NCBI GenBank assembly: GCA_023389095.1
Contig: JAEWFB010000311.1
Coordinates: 1-10,644, forward strand
Direction of reading: 5' to 3'
DNA from: Actinomycetes bacterium
GTDB taxonomy: Bacteria > Actinomycetota > Actinomycetes > Actinomycetales > Dermatophilaceae
Length of the DNA: 10,644 nt
Positions 1-8,243 of this stretch are shown piece by piece. Position numbers and translations under genes: made by a program. Under the pieces are notes generated by a model. That model saw only the letters and a list, made by a program, of their open reading frames with translations. It had not been told where the DNA came from and did not search any database. The first letter of the stretch is position 1. The number at the start of each line of letters is the position of its first letter.

Positions 1-763
<763 letters not shown>

Positions 764-840
764 GGATGTCTCTCTCTGCGAGTCGAATTCGATCGATGGG
801 AAGCCGGTGCGGCTAGGACTGGGCGCTCGGACCTGGCATC
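764..840 (-). other. Short intergenic spacer before the MoxR gene
   Basis: This 77-bp gap separates the giant protein stop from the MoxR start. It contains a 10-bp palindrome, TCGAATTCGA (783-792), and the GAGAGAGA ribosome-binding tract (about 770-778). I see no convincing terminator with a U-run and no clear promoter, so readthrough from the upstream gene is the simplest reading. Confidence 0.5.
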
Positions 841-3800
841 TCACCAACCCCAGGGGTTCTTCGTCAGCTCGGCGGATCCGTTGCTGCCCGTGCACTTCAC
901 CCGGACGTAGCCGTTGCCGAAGCCGTAGAACTTGCTCGACTGGTTCGCGCCGTTGGTCGGGGTGTGCGAACCCCGTGAGCCGTCGTCGTAGTTGTAGGGG
1001 AAGTCGCCCGGATAGGTGTCGGTCGTGATGAAGCAGCTGATGCTGCCCGTGAAGTTCGAGAGGTGGTAGCCGATGTGGTAGCAGCGCCCGCTGTCGCATC
1101 CGGACACCGTGCCCGTCGCCGAGCCGTGGTAGACGGAGTCGACGCTCGGCTTGGGCGGCGGTGGCTTGGCGTTCGTCGTCCCGGTCACGTAGGCCGTCCA
1201 CGGCCCGGGTCCGGAGTCCTGGGCGATGGCGCGCACCCGGATCTTGCGCGAGGTCGAGTAGCCGAGGCCGCCGAAGGTCGTCGAGTGGGTGCCGGCGCCG
1301 ACCGTCTGGTTGCGGTCGCCGTCGATCTCGTAGCCGGTGATCGGCCGGCCCTCGCTGGCCGTGGTGCCCCACGTGAAGGTGATGCTGTTGTCGTCGTGGG
1401 TCTCCCGCAGGCCCGGCACGCCGTTCGTCGGGCCGTACGGGTGGAAGCTGACGCTGTTGCTCCAGGGCGAGCACTCGCTCGCGACGTTGCAGGCCGAGAC
1501 CTGCATGGTCTGGTTGGTGGTGCCGAGGTTGCGCGCCGTCCCGCCGGAGCAGCCGCCGGAGCAGGACCACGAACCGCTGCGACCGGCCGACGTCTTCCAC
1601 TTGACGGAGCTGTAGCCGCTCGAACGGGAGTCGCCGAGCGTGAACGACGCGTCGGCCGAGTAGTCCTTACGGGTCGTGCTGACCGACCGGAGGTTCGGCG
1701 TCTCGGGGATGCCGTTGGCGGTGTACCCGGAGTAGTTGGCCTTGTCGGACGTCGCCGGGCCGCCGTTGGTCGCGGTGACCGTGTACTCGACCTGCTGACC
1801 CTGGTAGGGGATCGAGTCGCTGGCCGTGCGGGACTCGCCACCCGAGCGCGTCGCGATGTGGTTCCACGCGCCGCCCCCGGTGCGCCGGTACACGTCGTAC
1901 TGCGTGATCGGCGGACCGTTGGGGTCGGTGGCCGGCCAGCTGATGCTCACCTGGGCGTTGGCGTCACCCGGCGTCGGCGTGCGTGGGCTCAGCGTCGGCG
2001 CCGGCACGTTGGCCGGCTTGCCGAACGACTGGGCCTTGACGGTGGGGCCGAACGGACCCCAGCCGGCGCCGTTCTTGGCCTGGACCCGGATGTCGTAGGC
2101 GTCGTTGTTGATGAGGCCGGACAGGACCGTCGACACGGCCGGTGCCTTGACGGGCACCGTGCTGCCCGAACCGGCGTTCGAGCCGATGTCGGTGTACTGG
2201 ACCCGGTAGTCGGTGACCTCGCTGCCCTCGTTCGGCGGCGGCGTCCAGGTGACGGTGAGCTTGCGGTCGCCCGGGGTGACGGTGCTGATGACCGTCGCCT
2301 TCGGCTTGGTGTCGGGGCGGACCGTGTTGCTCCTCGGGCTCTCGTCGGACCAGCCGACCGCGTTCTGCGAGCGGACGGTGAACGTGTAGTCCTTGCCGTT
2401 GGTCAGGCCGGTGACGGTGCACGGGGCGCTGGCGCACGCCTGGCGCACCTCGCCGCCGTTGGCGATGACCTCGTACTGCTGGATCGGCAGCCCGCCGTCG
2501 TAGGCCGGTGGACGCCAGTCGACGCGGGCCGTGCTGCCGAGGACGCGGTCCGCGACGGCCACCGGTGCGGCGGTCGGGTCCGGCTTGCTCCGAACGCTCA
2601 CGGTGACCTGCCCGGGCGCCGGAGCGCGTCCGGGGGCATCGCCCACGTTGACCGAGATGCGCGCGTCCCCGCGGGCCTGCTCCGAGGCCGAGACCGTGAG
2701 CTGGCAGCCGCTGGCGGACGCCGTGACCCCGGAGCCGCTGACCACCCGGGAGGAGACGATGCTGCACTGGGGCGACGTCAGGGGGCTGTCGAGGTACTGG
2801 GCGAGGTTGACGGAACGGCTCGTGCCCGCCACCAGGCCTTCGACGAGCACGGGACGCATCGTCGCAGCGGGCGGCGCGCTCGTGACCCGGACCCGGATCT
2901 TGAAGGTGTCCGCGCCACCCTTGGCCTTGACGGCCACCACTCCGGTGGTGCCGGCGGTCGCACCGGCCTGGGCCTTGAGCACGACCTGGCGCCCACCGGC
3001 GCCGGCCTGGGACAGGTCGACCCGGTCGGCCGCCGGGTCCCACGACGCCTCGTACGCCGCGGTGGAACCGTCCATGCCGTCGGGCAGCCAGGCGTGGCAC
3101 AGCCGCGGGATGTCGAACGTGCGCGCCGGGCCGTCGGCCGCGAGGAGCACCTCGTGGTCGGGGCAGCGCAGGACGGGCACATCGGGCCCGATCTGGACCG
3201 GGAGCGTGACGTAGGTGGACTGCCCGGCCTTGTCGGCGTCGCTCGTCGCGTTCGTCACCTCGAGCATCAGGGCGGCCGGGCCGACGTAGCCGTTCGTCGA
3301 GGTCAGCGTGACCTCGCTCTTGCCCGTGACCGCGAACTGGAGGTTGTCGGCGGGCGAGGTCGACACGGTGTCGGGCGAGCTGACGGAGACCGTGCCACCA
3401 CGCGGGTCGATGACGTAGTCGCCGAGCGGCACCTTCACGGTCGAGTCGGCGCCCATCTTCACGGTCTTGCCCGACACGACGTAGGGCTGGCCGTTGTTGC
3501 CGGCCGGGACGTAGATGAGGGCCATCGCCTGGGCGCCGTCGGCGTCCTCGATGACGTAGGGCACGACGCGGGCCTGCGGGCGCAGCTGGATGCGCAGCTT
3601 GCGGCCCTCACGGGTCACCCCGTCGCCGTAGAACTTGACGATCGACAGCTGCGACTGCTCACCGTCGATGTCACGGTCGTTGGCGAGCGCGTCGACGAGG
3701 ATCGAGGTCTCGCCGGGCTTGGCCGTGCCGGTGTCGTCGACGGCCGTCGGCGGGTTGTTGAAGTCCTTCTGGCCGCGGACGGTGAGCGTCGACTTCGACG

Positions 3801-6800
3801 GGTCGAAGAGGCCGTCGGTGATGCCGTAGGTCAGCACCTTGGCCGGTCCGACCTCGGGCGCGACCACCTTGAAGGTGTCGTCCTTCTGGCGCTGGAACTG
3901 CTTGAGCGTGTCCGCGTCGTTGAGCGCCGAGAGGTCGGTGAGGGACACCGAGTCGCCCGGGGCGATGAGGTCGTTGGACAGCACGTCGGCCCGCACGGTC
4001 CGGCCCGGCGCCGCGACGACGTCGTCCTCGACCGCGACGGGAGGCTGGGGGTCTCCGGGCTGGACGACACCGACGCGCACGAAGCCGTCGCTCGTCGCAC
4101 CGAACCGGTCGCGCAGCTGGTAGCGGATGACCTCGGTGCCGGCACTGCGCGGGTAGGCCTGGTAGCGGATCGTCGCGGCGCCGAAGCCGACGACGCGTCC
4201 GTACTTGAGGTCGACGGGCCCGCCGTCGTCCCCGACGATCCCGCTGACGAACGTCAGGTCGCCGTCGGGGTCGACGCCGCTCGTGGGGACCGTGATGGAC
4301 AGGGTGTCACCGGCCGTGACGCTCGCGCTGAAGCTGCGCGCCTGCGGCGGCTGGTTCGGGTTCTTCACGGCGTCGGGCAGCGGGTTGATCGTGACGGTGA
4401 TGCGGCCGGTCTGGGCGCGCGCCCGCATGCCCTCGGGGTAGGTCGAGTACTCGAGGATCGCGGTCTTCGGGCCCGTCAGGGGCGCGACCTCGGGCACGTA
4501 GCGCACGACGGTGCCCGAGGCGAACGCCTGTCCGCCGCCGGAGAGCACCCGCACCTCGGGGGCCAGCTTGAGCGGGATGCCCTCGCTCATCGAGTCGTTG
4601 TCGAGGGCCGGGATCGTCACCGCGTCGCCGACGCGCACCGTCGCGACGTCGTCGACGACCGTCGGCAGGATCTCCTCCTTGGGTTCGGGCTTCTGCACGA
4701 CGGAGAGCTGGCCCACGGCGGTCTTCGTGCCGTCCGAGATGGTGTAGCTGACGATGCCGCGGCGTTGCTGGCCGTCGCTGAGCGGGCCGGTCGCCTGCAC
4801 CCGCACCCAGCGTCCCTGCACGATCGAGGCGCGCAGCCACTGGCCACCGGAGACGACCCGCTGGACCACGAGGACGTCGCTGCGCGGGCTGTAGTCGTTG
4901 GACAGCACGTCGGCGATGACCGGCGTCTGGCCGCGGACCACGGCGGCGTCGGGCGTCGCGACGGGCGGCGCGTCGGTGTCCTTGTCCGGCAGGATGTCGA
5001 CGCGGATGCGGCCGGTGGCGACCCCCGAGCCGACCTGGGCCGTGTAGGTGACGACGGAGGTGCCCGGGGTGGCGCCCGTGATGGTCACGACGCCGGTGTC
5101 GAGGTTGGTGTCGATGGTGAGCTGGCCGGGACCGCGGACGGCCTGGGCGAGCCGCATCCTGGCCTCGGGGTCGGTCGGGTCGGCGCCGGCGATGTCGTTG
5201 CCGAGCGGCTGCAGCTGCACCGGCTTGCCGACGACGGCGCGGACCACGTCGGGTTGGGTGCGCGGCCGGACCGGCTTGGTGTCGTCCTCGCTCAGCACGT
5301 CGAGGGAGACCGAGGACTGGGCGGTGCCCCCACGACCGTCGTCGACGACGTACTTGACGACCTGGTCGCCCTTCTGGCCCTGCGCCTTGACCGTCAGGGC
5401 CCCGGACCCGTCGACGCCGGTCGTCGTGACGTCGACGGGCGACACCTGGATCGGGTCGTTCTCGGCGTCGCGCCAGTCGGCGACGACGCCGACGCGGACG
5501 GACCCGTTCGCGACGACCGGGTAGGCCGACTGCGCGAGGCGCGCCTGGCCGGGTCGCAGCCGCGGGGCGGTGTTGACGTCGTCCCCGACGATCTTGACGG
5601 TGACCTTGGCCGTGGCGCGTCCGTTCTTGGCCGTCGTGCCGTTGTTGACGGTGTAGGAGAAGGTGAACCCGTCGACGCCGGGCTCGTCGGGCACCGTCAC
5701 CTGGACGGTCTGCCCGTCGGCCGACGGCGTCGCCGAGATGCCGGGGGCGTCCGGCTGCGTGACGTCGCCGGGCGAGATCGCGAGGATCGAGCCCTGGCTG
5801 TCGGAGTCGTTGTCGAGCACGTGCAGCGTCGACGTGCGGCCCGGGCGCACCTGCATGGAGTCGGGCTGCGCCTTCGGCGGCGTCCGCGTCTGCTGGTCGT
5901 CGAGGAGGTTCTCGTCCTTCTTCTTGTTCTTGTTGTCGGTCTGCGGCGGCGGGATGACCGAGTTCCAGTTGTCGATCTTGACGCGGTTGCGGTCGATGTC
6001 CCAGACGTCGCCGGAGTCGAGGTCGTTGAGCACGATGAGGCCGCGGTTGACGCGCAGCTTGACGCCGTCGGTGCGCACACCCTTCTTCATCGCGCCGAGG
6101 TCGACGGTGCCGGCGTCGCCCGGTGAGCCGCAGTTGCGCCCGTAGTAGACGTTCGACGGGCCGGCCCAGGCGGCGTGGACGCACGACGCGAGCCGCACCG
6201 GCTGGGACAGCAGGAGGTTCTGGCCCGCTTGGCCCTGGGCGAGCTTGACGCCGCCGGCCCGGCCACCGTCGCCGGTGAGGTCGACCTGGGTCAGGCCCGA
6301 GGCGTCCTGGACGAGGACGCTCGACGCGTCGGGGCCGGGCTGCTGCAGCGCGGCGTAGGCCGGGTTGCCCGGCTCGGCGTTGCCGACCGACAGCTGCTCG
6401 GGCCCGCTCAGCGCGTCGGAGTACAGCTTGTTCGTGCCGGAGTCCCACACGACCCAGTGCGAGCCGACGGCGGTCACCTGGGCCGACTTCGAGGAGAACG
6501 TGAGGTCGGTGGTGACCGGCTTGTCGAACGCCGACTGTCCCAGGGGCCGGACCACGGTGATCGTGCCCTTCGCCGCCGACAGGGCGTACACGGTGCCGTC
6601 GACGCCGACCGCCACGGCCGCGTTGGCGCCGACCTTCGCGAGCGGCTTGGCCTGGGTCTGCAGGCCGTCGAGACCGCTGATGCCGGCGCGGTCGTCGACG
6701 CGCTGGGCGCGCAGCTCACCGGTGGCCGGGTCGATCATGGCCACGGTGCCGCCGCGCAGGTCGAGCGGTGGGGTGGTGAAGACGCGGTTGCCCGTGGCGG

Positions 6801-7167
6801 TGCTCGCCTTGGGCAGCACGACGGCCTGCTCGGCGGCGAGCGTGCCCTCGGACGGGTTGATCGGCACGACCTGGTTGCTCGCCCTGGTGTAGCCGAGGAC
6901 GGCGGCCCCGTCCTGGAACATGTCGAGACCGGAGCTGGCGCCCACGTCGGCGAACACACCGGCATCGAGCTGGCCGGCCGCCTTGTTGATGCGCCCGAAC
7001 CGGGACTGGTCGGAGTTGGTGACCCAGATGCCGCCGTCGTTGAGGTCGGCCTTGCGGACGACCTCACCGTCGCTCTTCGTGGCGAGCCAGACGAGCAGGC
7101 TCGCGACGAGGGCGACGACGACGGTCGAGACGATGCCGATCCGTCGCTTGGTGGCGGCGGTGCTCAT
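841..7167 (-). CDS. Giant membrane-anchored Ig/cadherin-like and fibronectin type III repeat surface protein
   Basis: A 2108-aa protein. A KRR motif precedes a hydrophobic helix (residues 10-29) with no obvious signal-peptidase site, so it probably stays as an N-in/C-out anchor. Residues about 45-405 contain repeated short beta motifs such as GTVAMIDPATGELRAQ and DGTVYALSAAKGTITV, which look like a beta-propeller. A Lys/Asn-rich linker (408-420) leads to about eleven 90-100-aa Ig/cadherin-like domains (433-1526). Several carry the hallmark VLxND motif: VLDND 450, LGND 655, VLSND 754, ALDND 854, VLSND 1062, ALAND 1160. FN3 domains follow at 1530-1617, 1621-1713, 1721-1815 and 1912-1997, with a Cys-rich FN3-like domain between (1819-1908). 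A proline linker (2001-2006) precedes a four-Cys C-terminal domain. There is no LPXTG or second membrane helix. It probably spans the cell wall as an adhesin, scaffold or sensor. ATG at 7167 has a strong AGGGG site and overlaps the previous stop (ATGA), suggesting translational coupling. Confidence 0.93.
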   Translation of the reverse strand: MSTAATKRRIGIVSTVVVALVASLLVWLATKSDGEVVRKADLNDGGIWVTNSDQSRFGRINKAAGQLDAGVFADVGASSGLDMFQDGAAVLGYTRASNQVVPINPSEGTLAAEQAVVLPKASTATGNRVFTTPPLDLRGGTVAMIDPATGELRAQRVDDRAGISGLDGLQTQAKPLAKVGANAAVAVGVDGTVYALSAAKGTITVVRPLGQSAFDKPVTTDLTFSSKSAQVTAVGSHWVVWDSGTNKLYSDALSGPEQLSVGNAEPGNPAYAALQQPGPDASSVLVQDASGLTQVDLTGDGGRAGGVKLAQGQAGQNLLLSQPVRLASCVHAAWAGPSNVYYGRNCGSPGDAGTVDLGAMKKGVRTDGVKLRVNRGLIVLNDLDSGDVWDIDRNRVKIDNWNSVIPPPQTDNKNKKKDENLLDDQQTRTPPKAQPDSMQVRPGRTSTLHVLDNDSDSQGSILAISPGDVTQPDAPGISATPSADGQTVQVTVPDEPGVDGFTFSYTVNNGTTAKNGRATAKVTVKIVGDDVNTAPRLRPGQARLAQSAYPVVANGSVRVGVVADWRDAENDPIQVSPVDVTTTGVDGSGALTVKAQGQKGDQVVKYVVDDGRGGTAQSSVSLDVLSEDDTKPVRPRTQPDVVRAVVGKPVQLQPLGNDIAGADPTDPEARMRLAQAVRGPGQLTIDTNLDTGVVTITGATPGTSVVTYTAQVGSGVATGRIRVDILPDKDTDAPPVATPDAAVVRGQTPVIADVLSNDYSPRSDVLVVQRVVSGGQWLRASIVQGRWVRVQATGPLSDGQQRRGIVSYTISDGTKTAVGQLSVVQKPEPKEEILPTVVDDVATVRVGDAVTIPALDNDSMSEGIPLKLAPEVRVLSGGGQAFASGTVVRYVPEVAPLTGPKTAILEYSTYPEGMRARAQTGRITVTINPLPDAVKNPNQPPQARSFSASVTAGDTLSITVPTSGVDPDGDLTFVSGIVGDDGGPVDLKYGRVVGFGAATIRYQAYPRSAGTEVIRYQLRDRFGATSDGFVRVGVVQPGDPQPPVAVEDDVVAAPGRTVRADVLSNDLIAPGDSVSLTDLSALNDADTLKQFQRQKDDTFKVVAPEVGPAKVLTYGITDGLFDPSKSTLTVRGQKDFNNPPTAVDDTGTAKPGETSILVDALANDRDIDGEQSQLSIVKFYGDGVTREGRKLRIQLRPQARVVPYVIEDADGAQAMALIYVPAGNNGQPYVVSGKTVKMGADSTVKVPLGDYVIDPRGGTVSVSSPDTVSTSPADNLQFAVTGKSEVTLTSTNGYVGPAALMLEVTNATSDADKAGQSTYVTLPVQIGPDVPVLRCPDHEVLLAADGPARTFDIPRLCHAWLPDGMDGSTAAYEASWDPAADRVDLSQAGAGGRQVVLKAQAGATAGTTGVVAVKAKGGADTFKIRVRVTSAPPAATMRPVLVEGLVAGTSRSVNLAQYLDSPLTSPQCSIVSSRVVSGSGVTASASGCQLTVSASEQARGDARISVNVGDAPGRAPAPGQVTVSVRSKPDPTAAPVAVADRVLGSTARVDWRPPAYDGGLPIQQYEVIANGGEVRQACASAPCTVTGLTNGKDYTFTVRSQNAVGWSDESPRSNTVRPDTKPKATVISTVTPGDRKLTVTWTPPPNEGSEVTDYRVQYTDIGSNAGSGSTVPVKAPAVSTVLSGLINNDAYDIRVQAKNGAGWGPFGPTVKAQSFGKPANVPAPTLSPRTPTPGDANAQVSISWPATDPNGPPITQYDVYRRTGGGAWNHIATRSGGESRTASDSIPYQGQQVEYTVTATNGGPATSDKANYSGYTANGIPETPNLRSVSTTRKDYSADASFTLGDSRSSGYSSVKWKTSAGRSGSWSCSGGCSGGTARNLGTTNQTMQVSACNVASECSPWSNSVSFHPYGPTNGVPGLRETHDDNSITFTWGTTASEGRPITGYEIDGDRNQTVGAGTHSTTFGGLGYSTSRKIRVRAIAQDSGPGPWTAYVTGTTNAKPPPPKPSVDSVYHGSATGTVSGCDSGRCYHIGYHLSNFTGSISCFITTDTYPGDFPYNYDDGSRGSHTPTNGANQSSKFYGFGNGYVRVKCTGSNGSAELTKNPWGW

Positions 7168-8003
7168 GCGTTCCCCTGTTCGGCCGCCGCGGCGGCCTTC
7201 GATGCGTGCGGTGCGTGCGTTGCGAGCGGCGCCTCGGGCGCCTCGGGCGCCTCGGGCGCCTCGGGCGCGTTCGGCGTCGACGCGGCGTCGGCCGTGACGA
7301 GGTCGTCGAGCAGGACGAGGTCCTCCTCGACGACGATCTTGGTCGAGAGCGCGTGCTCGACGAGCCGCGCCTTGCGGTTGGTCGCGAGCTTGCCGACGCC
7401 GCCGTGCAGGCCGCGCGTTCCCGCGTCGGCGAGCTTCTGGCAGACGTTGTCGAGCTTGCGGTTGAAACGGGTGAGGGTCCAGCCGAGGCGCTCGGCAGCA
7501 GCGGCGGAGGAAGGTATCTGACTCGTACCCGCTTCACGGCGTCGGAGGAACGGCTCGCACAGCGCGACGACGAGCAGCTTCTGGTCGGGCGTGAAGGACA
7601 CGCGTCCGACGGTGGCCGCACCGACGTCGTCGGCGTCGCCGACCGGGGCCTCGGCGGTCACCGTCTTGAAGACGGGGCTGGCGACGTGGATCTCGAAGTC
7701 GTAGGTCGTCGGGCCGGCGGTGAACCACACGACGAGCTTCTTCATCGCAAGCGGGATGCGGGCGCCGGGGTTGAGGAAGGCCTGGAAGAGGCCCTGCTCG
7801 TCGGCGACGGTCGCGGTGAGCGTCGACCCGGTGTTGCTCAGCCACCAGAAGCCGGCCTCGTGCGAGACGACGAGGAAGGTGCGGTGCAGGTACGGGTTGT
7901 CGTCGACCTCGACGTCGCCGGTGCGACCGATGGTCAACCCGGCCTCCGGTGACACGGAGTACTCCTCGCCGCAGAACACGACGGTCACCTTGCTGTGGAT
8001 CAC
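7164..8003 (-). CDS. Degenerate FHA-like protein with possible winged-helix C-terminal half
   Basis: A 279-aa cytoplasmic protein starting at GTG 8003 (VIHSKVTVVFCGEEYSV). The start is chosen because AGGGGA sits 7 nt upstream. A longer GTG at 8036 would put a rare TTA codon and this ribosome-binding site inside the gene. Residues 1-107 resemble a divergent FHA fold: LTIGRTGDVEVDDNPYLHR (23-41), WWLSNTGS (53-60) and a PGARIPL segment (79-85). The IGR strand is kept, but the usual SRxH and NGT phosphothreonine-binding motifs are replaced by YLHR and NTGS. Residues 139-229 (from FTPDQKLLVVALCEPFLRRR) are alpha-helical in character and resemble a winged-helix module, though DNA binding is not proven. 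Four EAP repeats and an Ala-rich tail end the protein. I recall this DDNPYLHR family as common in actinobacteria and usually annotated FHA domain protein or hypothetical. Its stop overlaps the giant surface-protein start by 4 nt, so the two are likely made together. Confidence 0.85.
   Translation of the reverse strand: MIHSKVTVVFCGEEYSVSPEAGLTIGRTGDVEVDDNPYLHRTFLVVSHEAGFWWLSNTGSTLTATVADEQGLFQAFLNPGARIPLAMKKLVVWFTAGPTTYDFEIHVASPVFKTVTAEAPVGDADDVGAATVGRVSFTPDQKLLVVALCEPFLRRREAGTSQIPSSAAAAERLGWTLTRFNRKLDNVCQKLADAGTRGLHGGVGKLATNRKARLVEHALSTKIVVEEDLVLLDDLVTADAASTPNAPEAPEAPEAPEAPLATHAPHASKAAAAAEQGNA
7231..7266 (-). repeat. Four perfect 9-bp tandem repeats encoding Glu-Ala-Pro
   Basis: The unit gcctcgggc (plus strand) is repeated four times without mismatch, then decays into gcgttcggc (7267-7275). 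Read on the minus strand it gives (EAP)4 near the C-terminus of the FHA-like protein. Because the unit is a multiple of three, slippage would change linker length without a frameshift. Confidence 0.9.
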
Positions 8004-8009
8004 GATCAG

Positions 8010-8015
8010 GTCCCC
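8010..8015 (-). promoter_or_regulatory. Ribosome-binding site that decides the FHA-like start
   Basis: On the minus strand TTAGGGGACCTGATC is followed directly by GTG (8003-8001). The core AGGGGA lies 7 nt from the start codon, an ideal Shine-Dalgarno spacing. No such site precedes the alternative GTG at 8036, which lies inside an inverted repeat. Confidence 0.75.
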
Positions 8016-8030
8016 TAACCCGGTCGACTG

Positions 8031-8051
8031 GCGCACGGCAGCGCCGTGCGC
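8031..8051. promoter_or_regulatory. Perfect 9+9-bp inverted repeat in the leader of the FHA-like gene
   Basis: The arms GCGCACGGC (8031-8039) and GCCGTGCGC (8043-8051) are exact reverse complements around a 3-nt spacer. The repeat ends about 15 nt before the ribosome-binding site on the minus strand. It could be a protein operator or an RNA hairpin affecting translation or elongation. There is no U-run, so it is not a standard terminator. The symmetry is seen directly; the function is inferred. Confidence 0.55.
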
Positions 8052-8119
8052 GCGCGGCTAACGAGGTGCAACCCTGCCGCGTTACGGATGTCTGTGGTGG
8101 TTTGGTGCTGTCTGGGTCG

Positions 8120-8148
8120 AGATTTCCCCTTCGCGGGCCGTGTGTCGA
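8120..8148 (-). promoter_or_regulatory. Weak candidate promoter for the FHA-like/giant protein/MoxR unit
   Basis: On the minus strand TCGACA (8148-8143, five of six matches to TTGACA) is separated by 17 nt from AAATCT (8125-8120), a poor -10 box. This would start a leader of about 110 nt containing the inverted repeat. The match is weak in GC-rich DNA and a different sigma factor could be used. Confidence 0.2.
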
Positions 8149-8186
8149 TCCGCCGTCGTACTCAGTGGTGGTGGTTGGATGCCCGG

Positions 8187-8201
8187 CCGGCGCATCGCCG
8201 G
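8187..8201 (-). terminator. Possible GC hairpin downstream of the kinase gene
   Basis: CCGGCG (8187-8192) and CGCCGG (8196-8201) form a 6-bp stem with a 3-nt loop. An alternative 7-bp stem pairs 8181-8187 with 8197-8203. The hairpin begins about 27 nt after the kinase stop on the minus strand. No T-run follows, so intrinsic termination is uncertain. Confidence 0.25.
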
Positions 8202-8243
8202 GCCGTCACCGGGCCGTCACGGGACCGTCACTGGGCCGTCTCG
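8200..8243. repeat. Four 11-bp tandem repeats across the kinase stop codon
   Basis: Units gggccgtcacc (8200-8210), gggccgtcacg (8211-8221), ggaccgtcact (8222-8232) and gggccgtctcg (8233-8243) are near-identical direct repeats. They include the last codons and TGA stop of the kinase gene and extend into the spacer. On the minus strand three of the units carry a GTGACGG core, so the stop context is duplicated. An 11-bp period is about one helical turn, which would suit side-by-side protein binding, but slippage alone could also explain it. Confidence 0.7.

Larger units (their letters stand above)
8004..8227. other. Intergenic region between kinase gene and FHA-like gene
   Basis: This 224-bp spacer is the only sizeable non-coding stretch. 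Read on the minus strand it holds, in order, the 11-bp tandem repeats that straddle the kinase stop, a GC hairpin, a weak promoter-like pair, a 9+9-bp perfect inverted repeat and a strong ribosome-binding site for the FHA-like gene. No tRNA-like or other recognisable RNA and no ORF with a coding signature was seen. It most likely separates two transcription units, although readthrough is possible. Confidence 0.6.

Noticed and set aside
841..1143. Sortase (LPXTG) anchoring of the giant protein
   Set aside because: No LPXTG, C-terminal hydrophobic helix or basic tail; the protein ends in NPWGW.
1063..6126. 1687-aa plus-strand open frame opposite the giant surface-protein gene
   Set aside because: Arg/Val/Asp/Gly-rich, domain-free translation typical of the antisense of GC-rich codons; the minus frame has clear Ig and FN3 domains.
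4307..6448. 713-aa second minus-strand frame within the giant gene
   Set aside because: Arg/Ala/Pro-rich out-of-frame translation without domains.
6175..7521. 448-aa plus-strand open frame
   Set aside because: Low-complexity antisense shadow spanning the junction of two well-supported minus-strand genes.
8004..8036. Longer start (GTG at 8036) for the FHA-like protein
   Set aside because: It lacks a ribosome-binding site, adds a rare TTA codon and overlaps the inverted repeat; GTG 8003 has an ideal AGGGGA.
8200..8243. CRISPR array
   Set aside because: Units are 11 bp and contiguous with no spacers.
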